Source: CAVZTX01 sp963778375 (GTDB lineage: Bacteria; Chloroflexota; Ktedonobacteria; Ktedonobacterales; Ktedonobacteraceae). From it: DNA of 64,000 bases. A program made the position numbers and the translations under genes. Under the pieces are notes generated by a model, which was given only the letters and a program-made list of their open reading frames with translations, was not told the DNA's origin and ran no database searches. Shown here piece by piece: positions 1-8,556 of the stretch. Every line of letters begins with the position of its first letter. Position 1 is the stretch's first letter. The DNA is taken from the NCBI GenBank assembly GCA_963778375.1, contig CAVZTX010000022.1, forward strand, positions 73,890-137,889. The letters run 5' to 3'.

Positions 1-1350
1 TATCGTGTGAAGCATAAAAATGGCTCGTGGGTGTGGGTTGAGGCTACCGGCTCGAACTATCTGCATGATGCGCGGATTTCCGCGATAGTGGGCAATTTTC
101 GCAATATTACTGAGCGCAAGCAGGTGGAGGAACGACAGAGGATCCTGAACGAGGCGAGTGAAAAGTTAGTCTCTTCGCTGAACCAACAGGTGACGCTCCA
201 AGAGATCGCGCAGTTAATTGTGCCAGCGGTGGCTGATTATTGCAGGATTGCGGTGCTTGATGAGCAGCAGCAGATTAAAGAAATCGCGGTCAACCATTTT
301 GATCCTGAACAAGTGGCGTTAGTACGAGAGCTGTATGAACAGTACAAAGATCGGACTAATAGCACTAGCGGTTTACAGAGGCTACTCGAGACTGGCCAAT
401 CTGAACTCATGTCTCACGTTTCCGAAGGGGTGATCCAGCAAGCGGGGCAAGATAATCCGGAAATAGTGACAGTTGTGCATGCACTTGGCCTCAAATCGTA
501 TATGGGTACGCCACTGATCGCACGTGATAGGGTGATCGGGGCGATTACCTTTTCCTCTGTTCAACCTGAACGACACTATACGTCTGATGATCTTGCGTTT
601 GCTCAGGAGCTAGCGCGGCGGATTGCTTTAACGTTGGATAATGCGCGGCTGTATCAAGAAGCGCAAAAAGCGATTACGTTGCGGGATGATTTTATTTCGA
701 TTGCCTCGCACGAGTTACGAACGCCGGTTACATCACTGAAGCTGTATGTGCAGGTTTTGCAGAGGCAACTTGCAAGACGGGGCGATGATAGCCTGGCTCA
801 TCACTTTAAGAAGATGGATACGCAGTTGGATAAACTCACTCTGCTGATTAAAGATCTACTGAATGTAACTCGGATTGAGCTGGGAAAATTAGATTTTCAG
901 GAAGATTTTTTTGATGTGAATGAGGTTGTCAAAGAAGTTGTGGAGCAAATCCAATTGACAACGCGGACACATCGTATTGAGGTCGAGGGCCGAATTGCTC
1001 GGCCTGTCAGGGGGGATAAAGATCGTATTGGGCAGGTGCTTACTAATCTGCTGACTAATGCGATTAAGTATTCGCCAGCGGCGAATAGCATCGTTGTTCG
1101 ATTAATAGCGGAGGAAGATGTGGCTGTGGTGGAGGTTCAGGATTTTGGAATTGGGATTGAGAAGGAGCACCAGGGTCATATTTTTGATCGTTTCTATCGG
1201 GTGAGTGATCCGGAGGAGAGGACGTATCCGGGGCTTGGGATTGGGTTGTATATCGCGCACGAGATTATTAAACGGCATAAGGGGGAGTTGTGGGTTGTAA
1301 GTGAGAAAGGGAAGGGGTCGCTGTTTCGATTCAGGTTGCCCTATCAGTAG
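1..1350 (+). CDS. Sensor histidine kinase (PAS/PAC-GAF-HisKA-HATPase), 5'-truncated by window edge
   Basis: The reading frame is open from base 1, so the true start lies upstream of the window. The visible part begins with the end of a PAS/PAC fold (NITERKQVEERQ), followed by a GAF domain of about 170 residues. A HisKA dimerisation helix carries the phospho-acceptor His in SHELRTP, and the HATPase domain shows the N box (NLLTNAIKYSP), G1 (DFGIGI), F box (FDRFYR) and G2 (GLGIGLYI). It should autophosphorylate and pass phosphate to a response regulator; no transmembrane segment is seen in this part. No cognate regulator is adjacent. Its last 20 bases overlap the end of the convergent gene. Confidence 0.93.
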   Translation, partial: YRVKHKNGSWVWVEATGSNYLHDARISAIVGNFRNITERKQVEERQRILNEASEKLVSSLNQQVTLQEIAQLIVPAVADYCRIAVLDEQQQIKEIAVNHFDPEQVALVRELYEQYKDRTNSTSGLQRLLETGQSELMSHVSEGVIQQAGQDNPEIVTVVHALGLKSYMGTPLIARDRVIGAITFSSVQPERHYTSDDLAFAQELARRIALTLDNARLYQEAQKAITLRDDFISIASHELRTPVTSLKLYVQVLQRQLARRGDDSLAHHFKKMDTQLDKLTLLIKDLLNVTRIELGKLDFQEDFFDVNEVVKEVVEQIQLTTRTHRIEVEGRIARPVRGDKDRIGQVLTNLLTNAIKYSPAANSIVVRLIAEEDVAVVEVQDFGIGIEKEHQGHIFDRFYRVSDPEERTYPGLGIGLYIAHEIIKRHKGELWVVSEKGKGSLFRFRLPYQ

Positions 1351-2707
1351 CATCCAGCATTTGTGCCAATTGGTCAGGGCAATTCGCTGTCCGAAAGGCT
1401 TCTTTGATTTCACGTGTGAGAGCGAGTGGTGCTTGATAAGCCGTTTTGAAGCCGCCATTGGGAGTAGGAAGTGCTGTGAGGGGATTGGGGTCATTGGAGA
1501 CAAACCATAAGGCATGGCGGTCGATTAGTATGGGCAGATAGCCTCGCCTGACGAGGGTGCCGAGATGTGTGAACATGATGGCGCGACTTTGACCGATGAT
1601 CTGTGCCCACCAGTCAGGGCGGTATAAGGTGGTTGGGGCTTTCTCGTCGATCAGGTTTTCTATGGTAGGGAGTGGGATAGCGGAGATGGTGTGTATGGCA
1701 TTGGTTCGTGCGTGGGTATGGCGATAGGGCGTGTTGGGGATGGTCAGGCGTTGATAGGCCTTGGATAGTGTGGTGGCCCAACTTTCAAGGATGCGGTGTG
1801 ATTCGGGCCAGTAATAGCCTTCGAGCACCTCCACCGAGTAGGCGATGTCGGCGCAGCATTTGATTTCGGGTGTGCTCATCCATTCAGCGTGATAGCAGAT
1901 GGGAAGGCGCTTGCCGTCGAAAATCGATCCGGCGGTCTCTACTTTGACACGCCAGATGCCAGGGAGTTTGCCGTCGTAGGCTCGTCCATTGGGGGAGTAG
2001 AGCGGATTTCCTACACCAAGCTGGGCTTCGGTACAGGCTTCGAGGTCGAGCCGATTATGCTCGTACTTATGCAGATATTTCATGCGCCATTCCTGGATGG
2101 TAAGGGGACGCATCCATACCAGGAGCTGAGCACTTTCGCGGATTGGGACGATTTGTTTGTTATGGCTTGGCAGGGTGCGCAGGTCGATTGTGGGAGGACA
2201 TGTCCAGGAGGGATTTGCTGCAATGGTCATGGTTTTGAGAAGGTCGAGTGCCAGTTGTTGGGGCGAACAGCTTACAGGGATGCCGAGTGTGTGTTCGAGA
2301 TAGGTGAGTGTGGCGAGCAGGGCCGAGGCATCGGGCAGTTGCCAGTTCCATCCAGCATATTCAGGGAAGGTGAGCGTTAGTATCGGGCCTTGCCGACCAG
2401 AGGGCAGCTTGCGCCAGATTTGTGCATAGATGGGACGTGACGGATCGAGTGGGCTGGAGGTGACGGCTACTTCCCAGACGGTGTTGACTTCTTCCAGGAG
2501 TGAAGGGGTGATGTCGCGCGAAAATTTGCTGTTGGGCATTACCCATACTATGCTGAGACCGGCGAGTACAGCTTGCTGGAAGAGGGTGCCCAGGTTGCTT
2601 ATTTGAGACGGTATTGGGATTGATTGCAGGGTTTTCTTGCCTTCTGCGGTGTTGAGCAGAAGGAAATCTGTGTCTGTGAGTATGCCTGAGATTGTGTTTG
2701 GATTCAT
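1331..2707 (-). CDS. PolB/Tap-like protein of unknown function
   Basis: A 458-residue protein I cannot name with certainty. The middle (HKYEHNRLDLEA, then LGVGNPLY and LPGIWRVKVE) and the C-terminal part (LYRPDWWAQIIGQSRA, then LIDRHALWFVSNDPNPL) resemble, from memory, the B-family-polymerase-like core of Streptomyces telomere-associated Tap-like proteins. In that family these blocks correspond to polymerase motifs A and C. Here the motif A acid would be Glu rather than Asp, so catalysis is doubtful. There is no signal peptide or membrane segment. The gene is monocistronic, convergent with the histidine kinase and divergent from the Rieske gene. The family assignment is inference; the open frame itself is sound. 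Confidence 0.6.
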   Translation of the reverse strand: MNPNTISGILTDTDFLLLNTAEGKKTLQSIPIPSQISNLGTLFQQAVLAGLSIVWVMPNSKFSRDITPSLLEEVNTVWEVAVTSSPLDPSRPIYAQIWRKLPSGRQGPILTLTFPEYAGWNWQLPDASALLATLTYLEHTLGIPVSCSPQQLALDLLKTMTIAANPSWTCPPTIDLRTLPSHNKQIVPIRESAQLLVWMRPLTIQEWRMKYLHKYEHNRLDLEACTEAQLGVGNPLYSPNGRAYDGKLPGIWRVKVETAGSIFDGKRLPICYHAEWMSTPEIKCCADIAYSVEVLEGYYWPESHRILESWATTLSKAYQRLTIPNTPYRHTHARTNAIHTISAIPLPTIENLIDEKAPTTLYRPDWWAQIIGQSRAIMFTHLGTLVRRGYLPILIDRHALWFVSNDPNPLTALPTPNGGFKTAYQAPLALTREIKEAFRTANCPDQLAQMLDATDRAT

Positions 2708-2824
2708 CTTAGGATTCTGTTCTGATAGGGTGGGTGAAAAGCGGTAATGCGGAATGGGCTCTTGCGATGTGTTATGATGCTATAAAGTAGCTGGGCGTTA
2801 TACAGCATATGGAAAGGAATGGCA

Positions 2825-3790
2825 ATGCTGAATGATCCTGTGCTTGTCAATGATTGGCACGTGGTGGCGTATGCGCCGGATTTGCCGGAGGCGAAGCCTA
2901 TGACGGTTCGTCTTTTAGATGAGGATATTGTTTTGTGGCGGGTCGGTGAGAGAGTTCACGCGTGGCGCGATGTGTGTCTTCATAGGGGGACGCGGCTATC
3001 GTTAGGGAGAGTGGAGGACTGCACGCTGATTTGTCCTTATCATGGCTGGACATATAATGAGGAGGGGCAATGTATTCGTTTTCCGGCGCATCCAGATCAA
3101 AAACCTCCTGCTAAGGCACGTGCGCAGGTGTATTCTGTTCAGGTCAAGTATAATTGGGTATGGGTCTCACTCGGCAATCCTTCACATGAGATAGCGACCT
3201 TTCCGCAGTGGGAAAATCCGGCTTTCCGCAAGGTTCACTGTGGGCCATATGCTTTTGATGCGAGTGGACCGCGAGCGATTGAAAATTTCCTGGATGTGAC
3301 GCATTTCCCGTTTGTGCATCAGGGATATTTAGGTGATCCTGCGCACGCGGATATTAATGACTACACGGTTGAAATAACTGCGGAGGGTGTGACGGCGAAG
3401 GATATTTCTGTCTGGCAGCCTGATCCTGATGGTACGGGGCAGGGTGCGAGGGTGATGTACACGTACAAGGCGATGCGGCCACTCACTGCATATTTTGTGA
3501 AGTCTTCTAGCGGCCCGAGTTTTGCGATGTATTTTACGATTACACCTGTAGCTGAACGCAGGTCGATTGCCTGGATGTATGTGGCGATGGATTACGGGGA
3601 GCTGACCGATGAGCAGATGAGGCAGTATCAGGATGAGATTATTAAGCAGGATATTCCGATTGTGGAGTCGCAGAGGCCAGAGCTTTTACCCCTTGATTTG
3701 CAGGCTGAGTTACATTTGCGGTCGGACCGCACGCATATTGCTTATCGGAAGTGGTTGAAGGAGTTGGGGTTGACGTTTGGGACAGCGTGA
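2825..3790 (+). CDS. Rieske 2Fe-2S ring-hydroxylating oxygenase, alpha-subunit type
   Basis: A 321-323-residue oxygenase. The N-terminal Rieske domain has the CxH...CxxH cluster ligands (VCLHRG and CPYHGW, Cys53/His55/Cys72/His75 counted from the upstream ATG). The C-terminal catalytic domain has the mononuclear-iron motif ENFLDVTHFPFVH. Length and motif spacing fit VanA/PaO-type oxygenases that use a separate reductase, which is not present nearby. Two ATGs compete: the one at 2819 is too close to the GGAAAGG at 2811-2817, so 2825 is preferred. The substrate cannot be told from sequence. The gene stands alone between intergenic regions. Confidence 0.9.
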   Translation: MLNDPVLVNDWHVVAYAPDLPEAKPMTVRLLDEDIVLWRVGERVHAWRDVCLHRGTRLSLGRVEDCTLICPYHGWTYNEEGQCIRFPAHPDQKPPAKARAQVYSVQVKYNWVWVSLGNPSHEIATFPQWENPAFRKVHCGPYAFDASGPRAIENFLDVTHFPFVHQGYLGDPAHADINDYTVEITAEGVTAKDISVWQPDPDGTGQGARVMYTYKAMRPLTAYFVKSSSGPSFAMYFTITPVAERRSIAWMYVAMDYGELTDEQMRQYQDEIIKQDIPIVESQRPELLPLDLQAELHLRSDRTHIAYRKWLKELGLTFGTA

Positions 3791-3814
3791 AACGCGGCTA
3801 GGCCACAAGCCACT

Positions 3815-3852
3815 TCCCGCCCCACCAGGGCACCCGCAAGGGAGTGCTCTAC
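3815..3852 (+). repeat. Degenerate GGGC...CTAC palindromic repeat
   Basis: Decayed copy of the dispersed family (GGGCACCCGCAAGGGAGTGC then TCTAC). The preceding cccgccccacc also precedes the copy at 50782, so the family extends beyond the hairpin. It lies in the 238-bp gap between the Rieske gene and the next membrane-protein gene, where nothing else is seen. Confidence 0.65.
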
Positions 3853-4028
3853 TATACACGAGGCGACCTACCAAGCTAATACAGAGTAGGATGAGATTGG
3901 CACCTGCACTTGAAAATGGCTTATGTTTATGCCTATGGGAATTGCCTCAACTGGCTTGTTTCTTTGTAGAAATTGCTGTATGATGGCTGCAAGTAGATGT
4001 ATGACTTGAAAAGCGTTGGGAGAAGGAT

Positions 4029-4685
4029 ATGCAGGCCAGTCGGGGCAGCCCCGCTCTACAAAATGGATTGCTTTTTGGCGTGATTCTGGGAATTGTCGAG
4101 ATTATACTCTCCTTTCTATTAGGTGGGGTGGGGCTTATTGTTAATGTCCTTCTTTTTTTGTTTCTCACCGGTTACGCGGGTTATCAGGCTTCTAGTCGTA
4201 CGGGTAAGGTGAGCACGGGTTTGGTGGCAGGTTTACTGGTGGGATTGCTGAGTTCGGCGATTGCGTGTATTCCGCTGCTTATTTACTATCTGACGAATAT
4301 TGATGCTTTTCGTGCGCAGTTGCAGCAGCAGATGGCGGCGAACAATTTGTACCAGGGTTTTACGCTGACAAACAATCTGATGATTATCAGTGTGATTCTG
4401 TTTCTGGTGGTGGTAGTGGCAGGAGCCACATTGATCGGGCTGGGGATTGGATCGATTGGCGGTGCTATTGGTAAAGGACGGGCACCACTACAACAGATGC
4501 CACCACCTGCTCCCTATATGCCGCCTTATCCACAGCAGCAGGGATATGTTGCACCTCCTCCACAGGAATATAAGCCGTTTTATCCACAAGGTGATTATAC
4601 TTCGCCAGAGGCATATAGGATGCCGCAAGAAAATACTCCACCACCACCGCCGAGGGAATCGGGACCTTTTGTCAGTCAGGAGTGA
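4029..4685 (+). CDS. Membrane protein with proline-rich cytoplasmic tail
   Basis: A 218-residue protein of unknown function. The first 150 residues hold about four hydrophobic helices (GVILGIVEIILSFLLGGVGL onwards). The C-terminal 65 residues are rich in Pro, Gln and Tyr (PPPAPYMPPYPQQQ) and probably disordered. The start is set by GGGAGAAGGA immediately upstream. It ends 8 bp before recQ, so the two may be cotranscribed. Similar TM-plus-low-complexity proteins are common in Ktedonobacteria-like genomes (inference). Confidence 0.8.
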   Translation: MQASRGSPALQNGLLFGVILGIVEIILSFLLGGVGLIVNVLLFLFLTGYAGYQASSRTGKVSTGLVAGLLVGLLSSAIACIPLLIYYLTNIDAFRAQLQQQMAANNLYQGFTLTNNLMIISVILFLVVVVAGATLIGLGIGSIGGAIGKGRAPLQQMPPPAPYMPPYPQQQGYVAPPPQEYKPFYPQGDYTSPEAYRMPQENTPPPPPRESGPFVSQE

Positions 4686-4693
4686 GTTGAGGC

Positions 4694-6925
4694 GTGCTGG
4701 AACATTTGGAACATAGGAAGCATGGGGAGCATGCGCTTAAACAATATTTTGGGCATGATGCTTTTTTACCAGGCCAGGATGAGATTATCGAGCAGGTGAT
4801 TGCCCAGCGTGATGCGTTTGTTCTGATGCCGACGGGAGCGGGGAAGTCGCTTATCTATCAGTTTTCATCGCTCATGCTGCCGGGACTGACGGTGGTGATC
4901 TCTCCGTTGATTGCGCTGATGCAAGACCAGGTGGATCGGTTGAAAGCGAACGGCATCGCAGCTACATTTATCAATAGCGCTTTAAGTGTTAGCGAGCGGG
5001 TTCAGAGGGAGCGAGATGTTCTGAATGGGAAGCTGAAACTGCTGTATGTGGCTCCAGAGCGCCTTTTTGCCTCTAATTTCTTGTCTCTGCTTGACGAGGT
5101 TGATAACCGGGTGGGTGTGTCTTTGCTGGCGGTTGACGAGGCGCACTGTGTGAGCGAATGGGGACATGATTTTCGTCCTGAGTATCGACGGTTGGGTTAC
5201 TTGCGCGAGCGTTATCCACGTGCTCCAATGCTTGCGCTGACGGCGACTGCAACGGAACGGGTACGCGACGATATTCTTACTCAACTCCGGCTCCGCGATC
5301 CACATATACATATTGCCAGTTTTAACCGGCCTAACCTCTACTATGAAGTGCGTCAAAAGCATTCGGGTTCTTATCGGGAGTTGGTACAAATGCTGCGCGA
5401 ACAGCCAGACGCGCCGGTAATCATCTACTGCCTGAGTCGCAATAATGTTGATGCAATGAGCGAGGCACTGCGAGGGGATGGCATTCGCGCACTGCCGTAC
5501 CACGCAGGTTTGACAAGTGAGCAACGGACTGAGCACCAGGAGCGTTTCATGCGTGACGATGTGCCTGTGCTGGTGGCGACGATTGCGTTTGGGATGGGGA
5601 TCGCCAAGCCGGATGTACGCGCCGTGATTCACTATGATATGCCAAAGAGCCTGGAGGGATACTACCAGGAGTCGGGGCGAGCGGGACGCGATGGACAGAA
5701 GGCACAATGTGTGCTCTTCTTTCAGCATGGTGATCGGGCGAAGTTCGAGTTTATACTTGCTCAGAAAACGGATGAGCAGGAAGAGCGTATTGCGCGGCAA
5801 CAAATTCAGCAGGTGGTGGCTTACGCGGAAAGTAGTGTCTGTCGCCGCCGCGTCCTGCTTGCTTATTTTGGGGAAATGCTGCAAGTGGAGAACTGTGGCA
5901 ACTGCGATAATTGCTTGCGGCCAGTTACGACGATGGAGGACCGCACGGTCGATGCACAAAAGTTTTTGTGGTGTGTGCACCAAACGAAGCAGCGCTTTGG
6001 GATGCGGCACATCGTCGATGTCCTGCGCGGGGCAAACACACAGAAGATCCGCGATATGGGCCACAACCAGATTCCTACCTATGGCAGTGGGAAAGATCTG
6101 AGTACAGACGAATGGATGCGCCTTGGTCGAGCGCTGGTGCAACAGGGATTGTTGAGCGAAACGACCGACGGATATCCTGTACTCAAACTGAATTCGCTTT
6201 CAGCGGAGGTAGCACGAAAACAGCGCAGGGTGGAGATTGCAGCCGCGCCTGTACGGCAGCAGAAGACAGGTGCTGGAGATAGGATGCAGCAGGATACCAA
6301 GGAATATAAATTAGAGCCGGAGGAGATGAAGTTGTTCCGGCATCTTCGCAATCTGCGCAAAGTGATTGCGGACGATGAAGGAGTGCCGCCTTATGTGGTG
6401 TTTCCAGATAGCAGCTTGCAGGCGATGGCGCAACAGCGACCTCAAACTGAGGAACAGTTTGCCAAAATTCCTGGAGTTGGGAGCCGTAAGTTAGAAATGT
6501 ACTTCAGGCCCTTTACGGAGGAAATTAGAGCATATTGTGAGTTGCATCATCTGGAGATGGGCCTGGAACCGGCGGAGGAAGTGAAGGGGAAGAAAAAGGA
6601 AGAGGTTGCGGCTCCGCAACTTAGCAGAGGGCCTTCTACACACCGGCAAACGTTGGAATTATACAACGCAGGACGAAGCATTGAGGAGATTGCCCGGGAA
6701 CGGAACCTAAAAACGGGCACGATCATGAACCACCTTACAGAGCTGATTGAGGCGGGAGAGAACGTTGATGTGGAACGACTGCTTTCACCCGAACGACAAA
6801 GGGTGATTTTCGATGCGCTGCAAGCATTAGGAGGCGACGTGCTGAAACCTGTGAAGGAATTCCTGGGGGATGATTATTCTTATGATGAGATCCGGCTGGT
6901 ACGGGGGATTATGAGACGTCCGTAA
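4694..6925 (+). CDS. recQ: ATP-dependent DNA helicase RecQ
   Basis: A 743-residue superfamily-2 3'-5' DNA helicase acting in recombination and fork repair. Visible: Walker A (MPTGAGKS, residues 45-52), DEAH box (VDEAHCVSEWGHDFRPEY), motif VI (QESGRAGRDG), the RecQ zinc cluster (CRRR...CGNCDNC), the RQC winged helix, an HRDC domain at about 540-615 (IPGVGSRKLEMY), and a C-terminal HTH_40-type helix-turn-helix (IEEIARERNLKTGTIMNHL). This is the long bacterial RecQ architecture. The start is GTG with GGAG 11 bp upstream. It follows the membrane-protein gene by 8 bp. Confidence 0.96.
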   Translation: MLEHLEHRKHGEHALKQYFGHDAFLPGQDEIIEQVIAQRDAFVLMPTGAGKSLIYQFSSLMLPGLTVVISPLIALMQDQVDRLKANGIAATFINSALSVSERVQRERDVLNGKLKLLYVAPERLFASNFLSLLDEVDNRVGVSLLAVDEAHCVSEWGHDFRPEYRRLGYLRERYPRAPMLALTATATERVRDDILTQLRLRDPHIHIASFNRPNLYYEVRQKHSGSYRELVQMLREQPDAPVIIYCLSRNNVDAMSEALRGDGIRALPYHAGLTSEQRTEHQERFMRDDVPVLVATIAFGMGIAKPDVRAVIHYDMPKSLEGYYQESGRAGRDGQKAQCVLFFQHGDRAKFEFILAQKTDEQEERIARQQIQQVVAYAESSVCRRRVLLAYFGEMLQVENCGNCDNCLRPVTTMEDRTVDAQKFLWCVHQTKQRFGMRHIVDVLRGANTQKIRDMGHNQIPTYGSGKDLSTDEWMRLGRALVQQGLLSETTDGYPVLKLNSLSAEVARKQRRVEIAAAPVRQQKTGAGDRMQQDTKEYKLEPEEMKLFRHLRNLRKVIADDEGVPPYVVFPDSSLQAMAQQRPQTEEQFAKIPGVGSRKLEMYFRPFTEEIRAYCELHHLEMGLEPAEEVKGKKKEEVAAPQLSRGPSTHRQTLELYNAGRSIEEIARERNLKTGTIMNHLTELIEAGENVDVERLLSPERQRVIFDALQALGGDVLKPVKEFLGDDYSYDEIRLVRGIMRRP

Positions 6926-7044
6926 AGGGGGATTTCTGTATGCCTATTCATTGTGCCCTTTGACTAGGCACTCATGTGCTTTCTCGTGCACTTTCAAAAC
7001 ATGGAAGTAGGTTACTAACTCTAGTACACTCTCTGAGAGCTTGT

Positions 7045-7068
7045 CTGTTCTCGCTAGAGATAGAACAG
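7045..7068. promoter_or_regulatory. Inverted repeat CTGTTCT/AGAACAG upstream of 7094 gene
   Basis: A perfect 7-bp inverted repeat with a 10-bp spacer, 26 bp before the start codon at 7094. It could be a protein-binding site or an RNA hairpin in the leader. The TAGAA element also appears in the operator-like repeat at 19614. Function is unproven. Confidence 0.35.
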
Positions 7069-7093
7069 GCATCAGATAATGTAAGGAGAACGT

Positions 7094-7642
7094 ATGCCAA
7101 TTCTCGGTATCGTAGCTTCCATGGTATTTGTCGTTGAGCTAGCTTCCTACACACTCTTGCTACCCGATCTGTCGCAGAAACCATTGAGATTTCGTCTCTT
7201 CGAGAACCATCTTGGAGTAGCAGCTTACATTACTGCATATATTCTGTCCCTATTGAGGGCACCACTCGGTCTGCTTCCATATCTTATGAAGCTGTTCATT
7301 TTCTTTGTACTCAACATTCGCTATGAGTCTGCCCAGAGCACGTATGTTCGCGAGGTTATCAATATGGTGGGTGATTTTGTGAATGTGGGCTTGAGTACGC
7401 TGCTGGTTTGGGTTGTTGTTGGACCTCCAACGATTTCACTACCAGGTTTCGTCTTCTATGTACCAATAGGTGCTGAACTTATCAGGCTTATTACGGAACG
7501 TGTGCCGATTACTTTCAGCGCTGTGTGGCAACTCATCCCACATAGAAGCATTGCCTGTGCAATACAAAGCGCGAACATTCCATGTCATTTGGAAGTGGAT
7601 AGCGATATGCTTCCCGCGCTACTGCCGCTACTACGCGCTTAG
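7094..7642 (+). CDS. Membrane protein, N-terminal part of a probable frameshifted gene
   Basis: A 182-residue frame with several hydrophobic stretches (VVELASYTLLL, FIFFVLNI, TLLVWVVVGPP) and start ATG preceded by AAGGAGA. It ends at TAG 7640-7642, exactly where a coherent frame continues one base later (LSDTERAKYVLRALKQRAQF). The upstream parts of the overlapping +0 frame look like out-of-frame noise, so 7094-8345 most probably encodes one protein of about 416 residues with one extra base near 7640. I do not recognise the family. Confidence 0.6.
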   Translation: MPILGIVASMVFVVELASYTLLLPDLSQKPLRFRLFENHLGVAAYITAYILSLLRAPLGLLPYLMKLFIFFVLNIRYESAQSTYVREVINMVGDFVNVGLSTLLVWVVVGPPTISLPGFVFYVPIGAELIRLITERVPITFSAVWQLIPHRSIACAIQSANIPCHLEVDSDMLPALLPLLRA

Positions 7643-8345
7643 CGATACCGAGCGGGCTAAGTATGTGCTACGTGCGCTAAAGCAGCGGGCACAATTTGAC
7701 GAGGATATGGCAGATCGGCTCGAGTATATTGCGGCATTCCGCATTATTCCACAATGCTATGGGCTTCGTAGTGGGAGGGTTCGCGATGTGGCGCAGGCCG
7801 AAGTGTTTATTCACGCTAGCTGGACGAGTGATCCCTGGCTGCTCATGGGAATGGCGATGCGACGTGCACCCTGGATGTTTGATCCAAGGTATTTACGCAG
7901 GCCATTTTATTATATGACCGAGGCGAATCGGCTGGCGACGCTGCTTGTGCTAGAACACGCTCGTTACAGTCCTCTCTACGCCGTCTTTCAATTTGGGCAT
8001 GAAATTCGGGTTGCTCGTATGCACTTCTTTTATAAGCTCCTACGCAGGTTGAATGCTGACATTGAGGAAAAGGTGCTGGCGGATGGCACTTTTCAGTTTG
8101 ACCAGATGATCTGCTGGCTCGAAAGGCGCCTTGGACGAGGCCATAGTGAGCCTGGGCAAAGGTATTTGTATACAGATGAGGAGGTGATCGCGGATATACT
8201 TTGTAAGCATGAGGCAGGAGAAGTGATAAGGGCGGAGGACGTTGCATGCCACTATACGTATCCTTTGAAGTATGTCGAGGAGGTGTTGTTGAGGAAAATT
8301 GAGAGGGCCAGGATACGACAAGTGGAGCAGCGCTTATCCTGGTAA
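7641..8345 (+). CDS. C-terminal part of the frameshifted 7094 gene
   Basis: Coding from AGC 7641 onward in the +1 frame: a soluble, Arg-rich, mostly helical region (ERAKYVLRALKQRAQFDEDM, WLERRLGRG, YPLKYVEEVLLRKIERARI). An open frame extends upstream to 7470, but its first 55 residues (Cys-, Arg- and Trp-rich) look non-coding, and no ribosome-binding site decides a separate start. It is best read as the continuation of the preceding frame. The function is unknown; the end resembles a wHTH-like helix pattern, which is only an impression. Confidence 0.55.
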   Translation, partial: SDTERAKYVLRALKQRAQFDEDMADRLEYIAAFRIIPQCYGLRSGRVRDVAQAEVFIHASWTSDPWLLMGMAMRRAPWMFDPRYLRRPFYYMTEANRLATLLVLEHARYSPLYAVFQFGHEIRVARMHFFYKLLRRLNADIEEKVLADGTFQFDQMICWLERRLGRGHSEPGQRYLYTDEEVIADILCKHEAGEVIRAEDVACHYTYPLKYVEEVLLRKIERARIRQVEQRLSW

Positions 8346-8433
8346 TATCCTGGCTTCAAGAGGTTAGGCAGCGAAACCATTCGAGCACTATAGCCGTGAT
8401 CTCTAAAGACTAATTGTATGTAGTTTCAGTCCC

Positions 8434-8528
8434 CTCAAGCGTGGCAGGAAAACCGGTGGTCAGCTGCCGCTCCCCTTGAGCACAAGGATACATCTGACCT
8501 GTCTATTAGGGTGCTTCCGAACAGCACC
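8434..8528 (+). promoter_or_regulatory. Candidate structured 5' leader of the F420-type oxidoreductase gene
   Basis: Two nested stems, CTCAAG 8434-8439 with CTTGAG 8475-8480 and GGCAG 8443-8447 with CTGCC 8464-8468, enclose a purine-rich loop. A second hairpin GGTGCT/AGCACC at 8510-8528 sits 13 bp before the AGGAGG ribosome-binding site. The 211-bp gap holds no gene. It does not match any riboswitch consensus I know, so this is a candidate regulatory RNA only. Confidence 0.35.
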
Positions 8529-8556
8529 GTAGAAGCTAAATAATAGGAGGAATATC

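Noticed and set aside
4982..6142. 386-residue minus-strand frame inside recQ
   Set aside because: Shadow of recQ: no ribosome-binding site, His/Arg/Leu-rich composition and no domain.
8346..8556. Known riboswitch (cobalamin, c-di-GMP or SAM) before the F420-type oxidoreductase
   Set aside because: A few words look similar, but the conserved cores are missing; kept only as an unnamed candidate structure.
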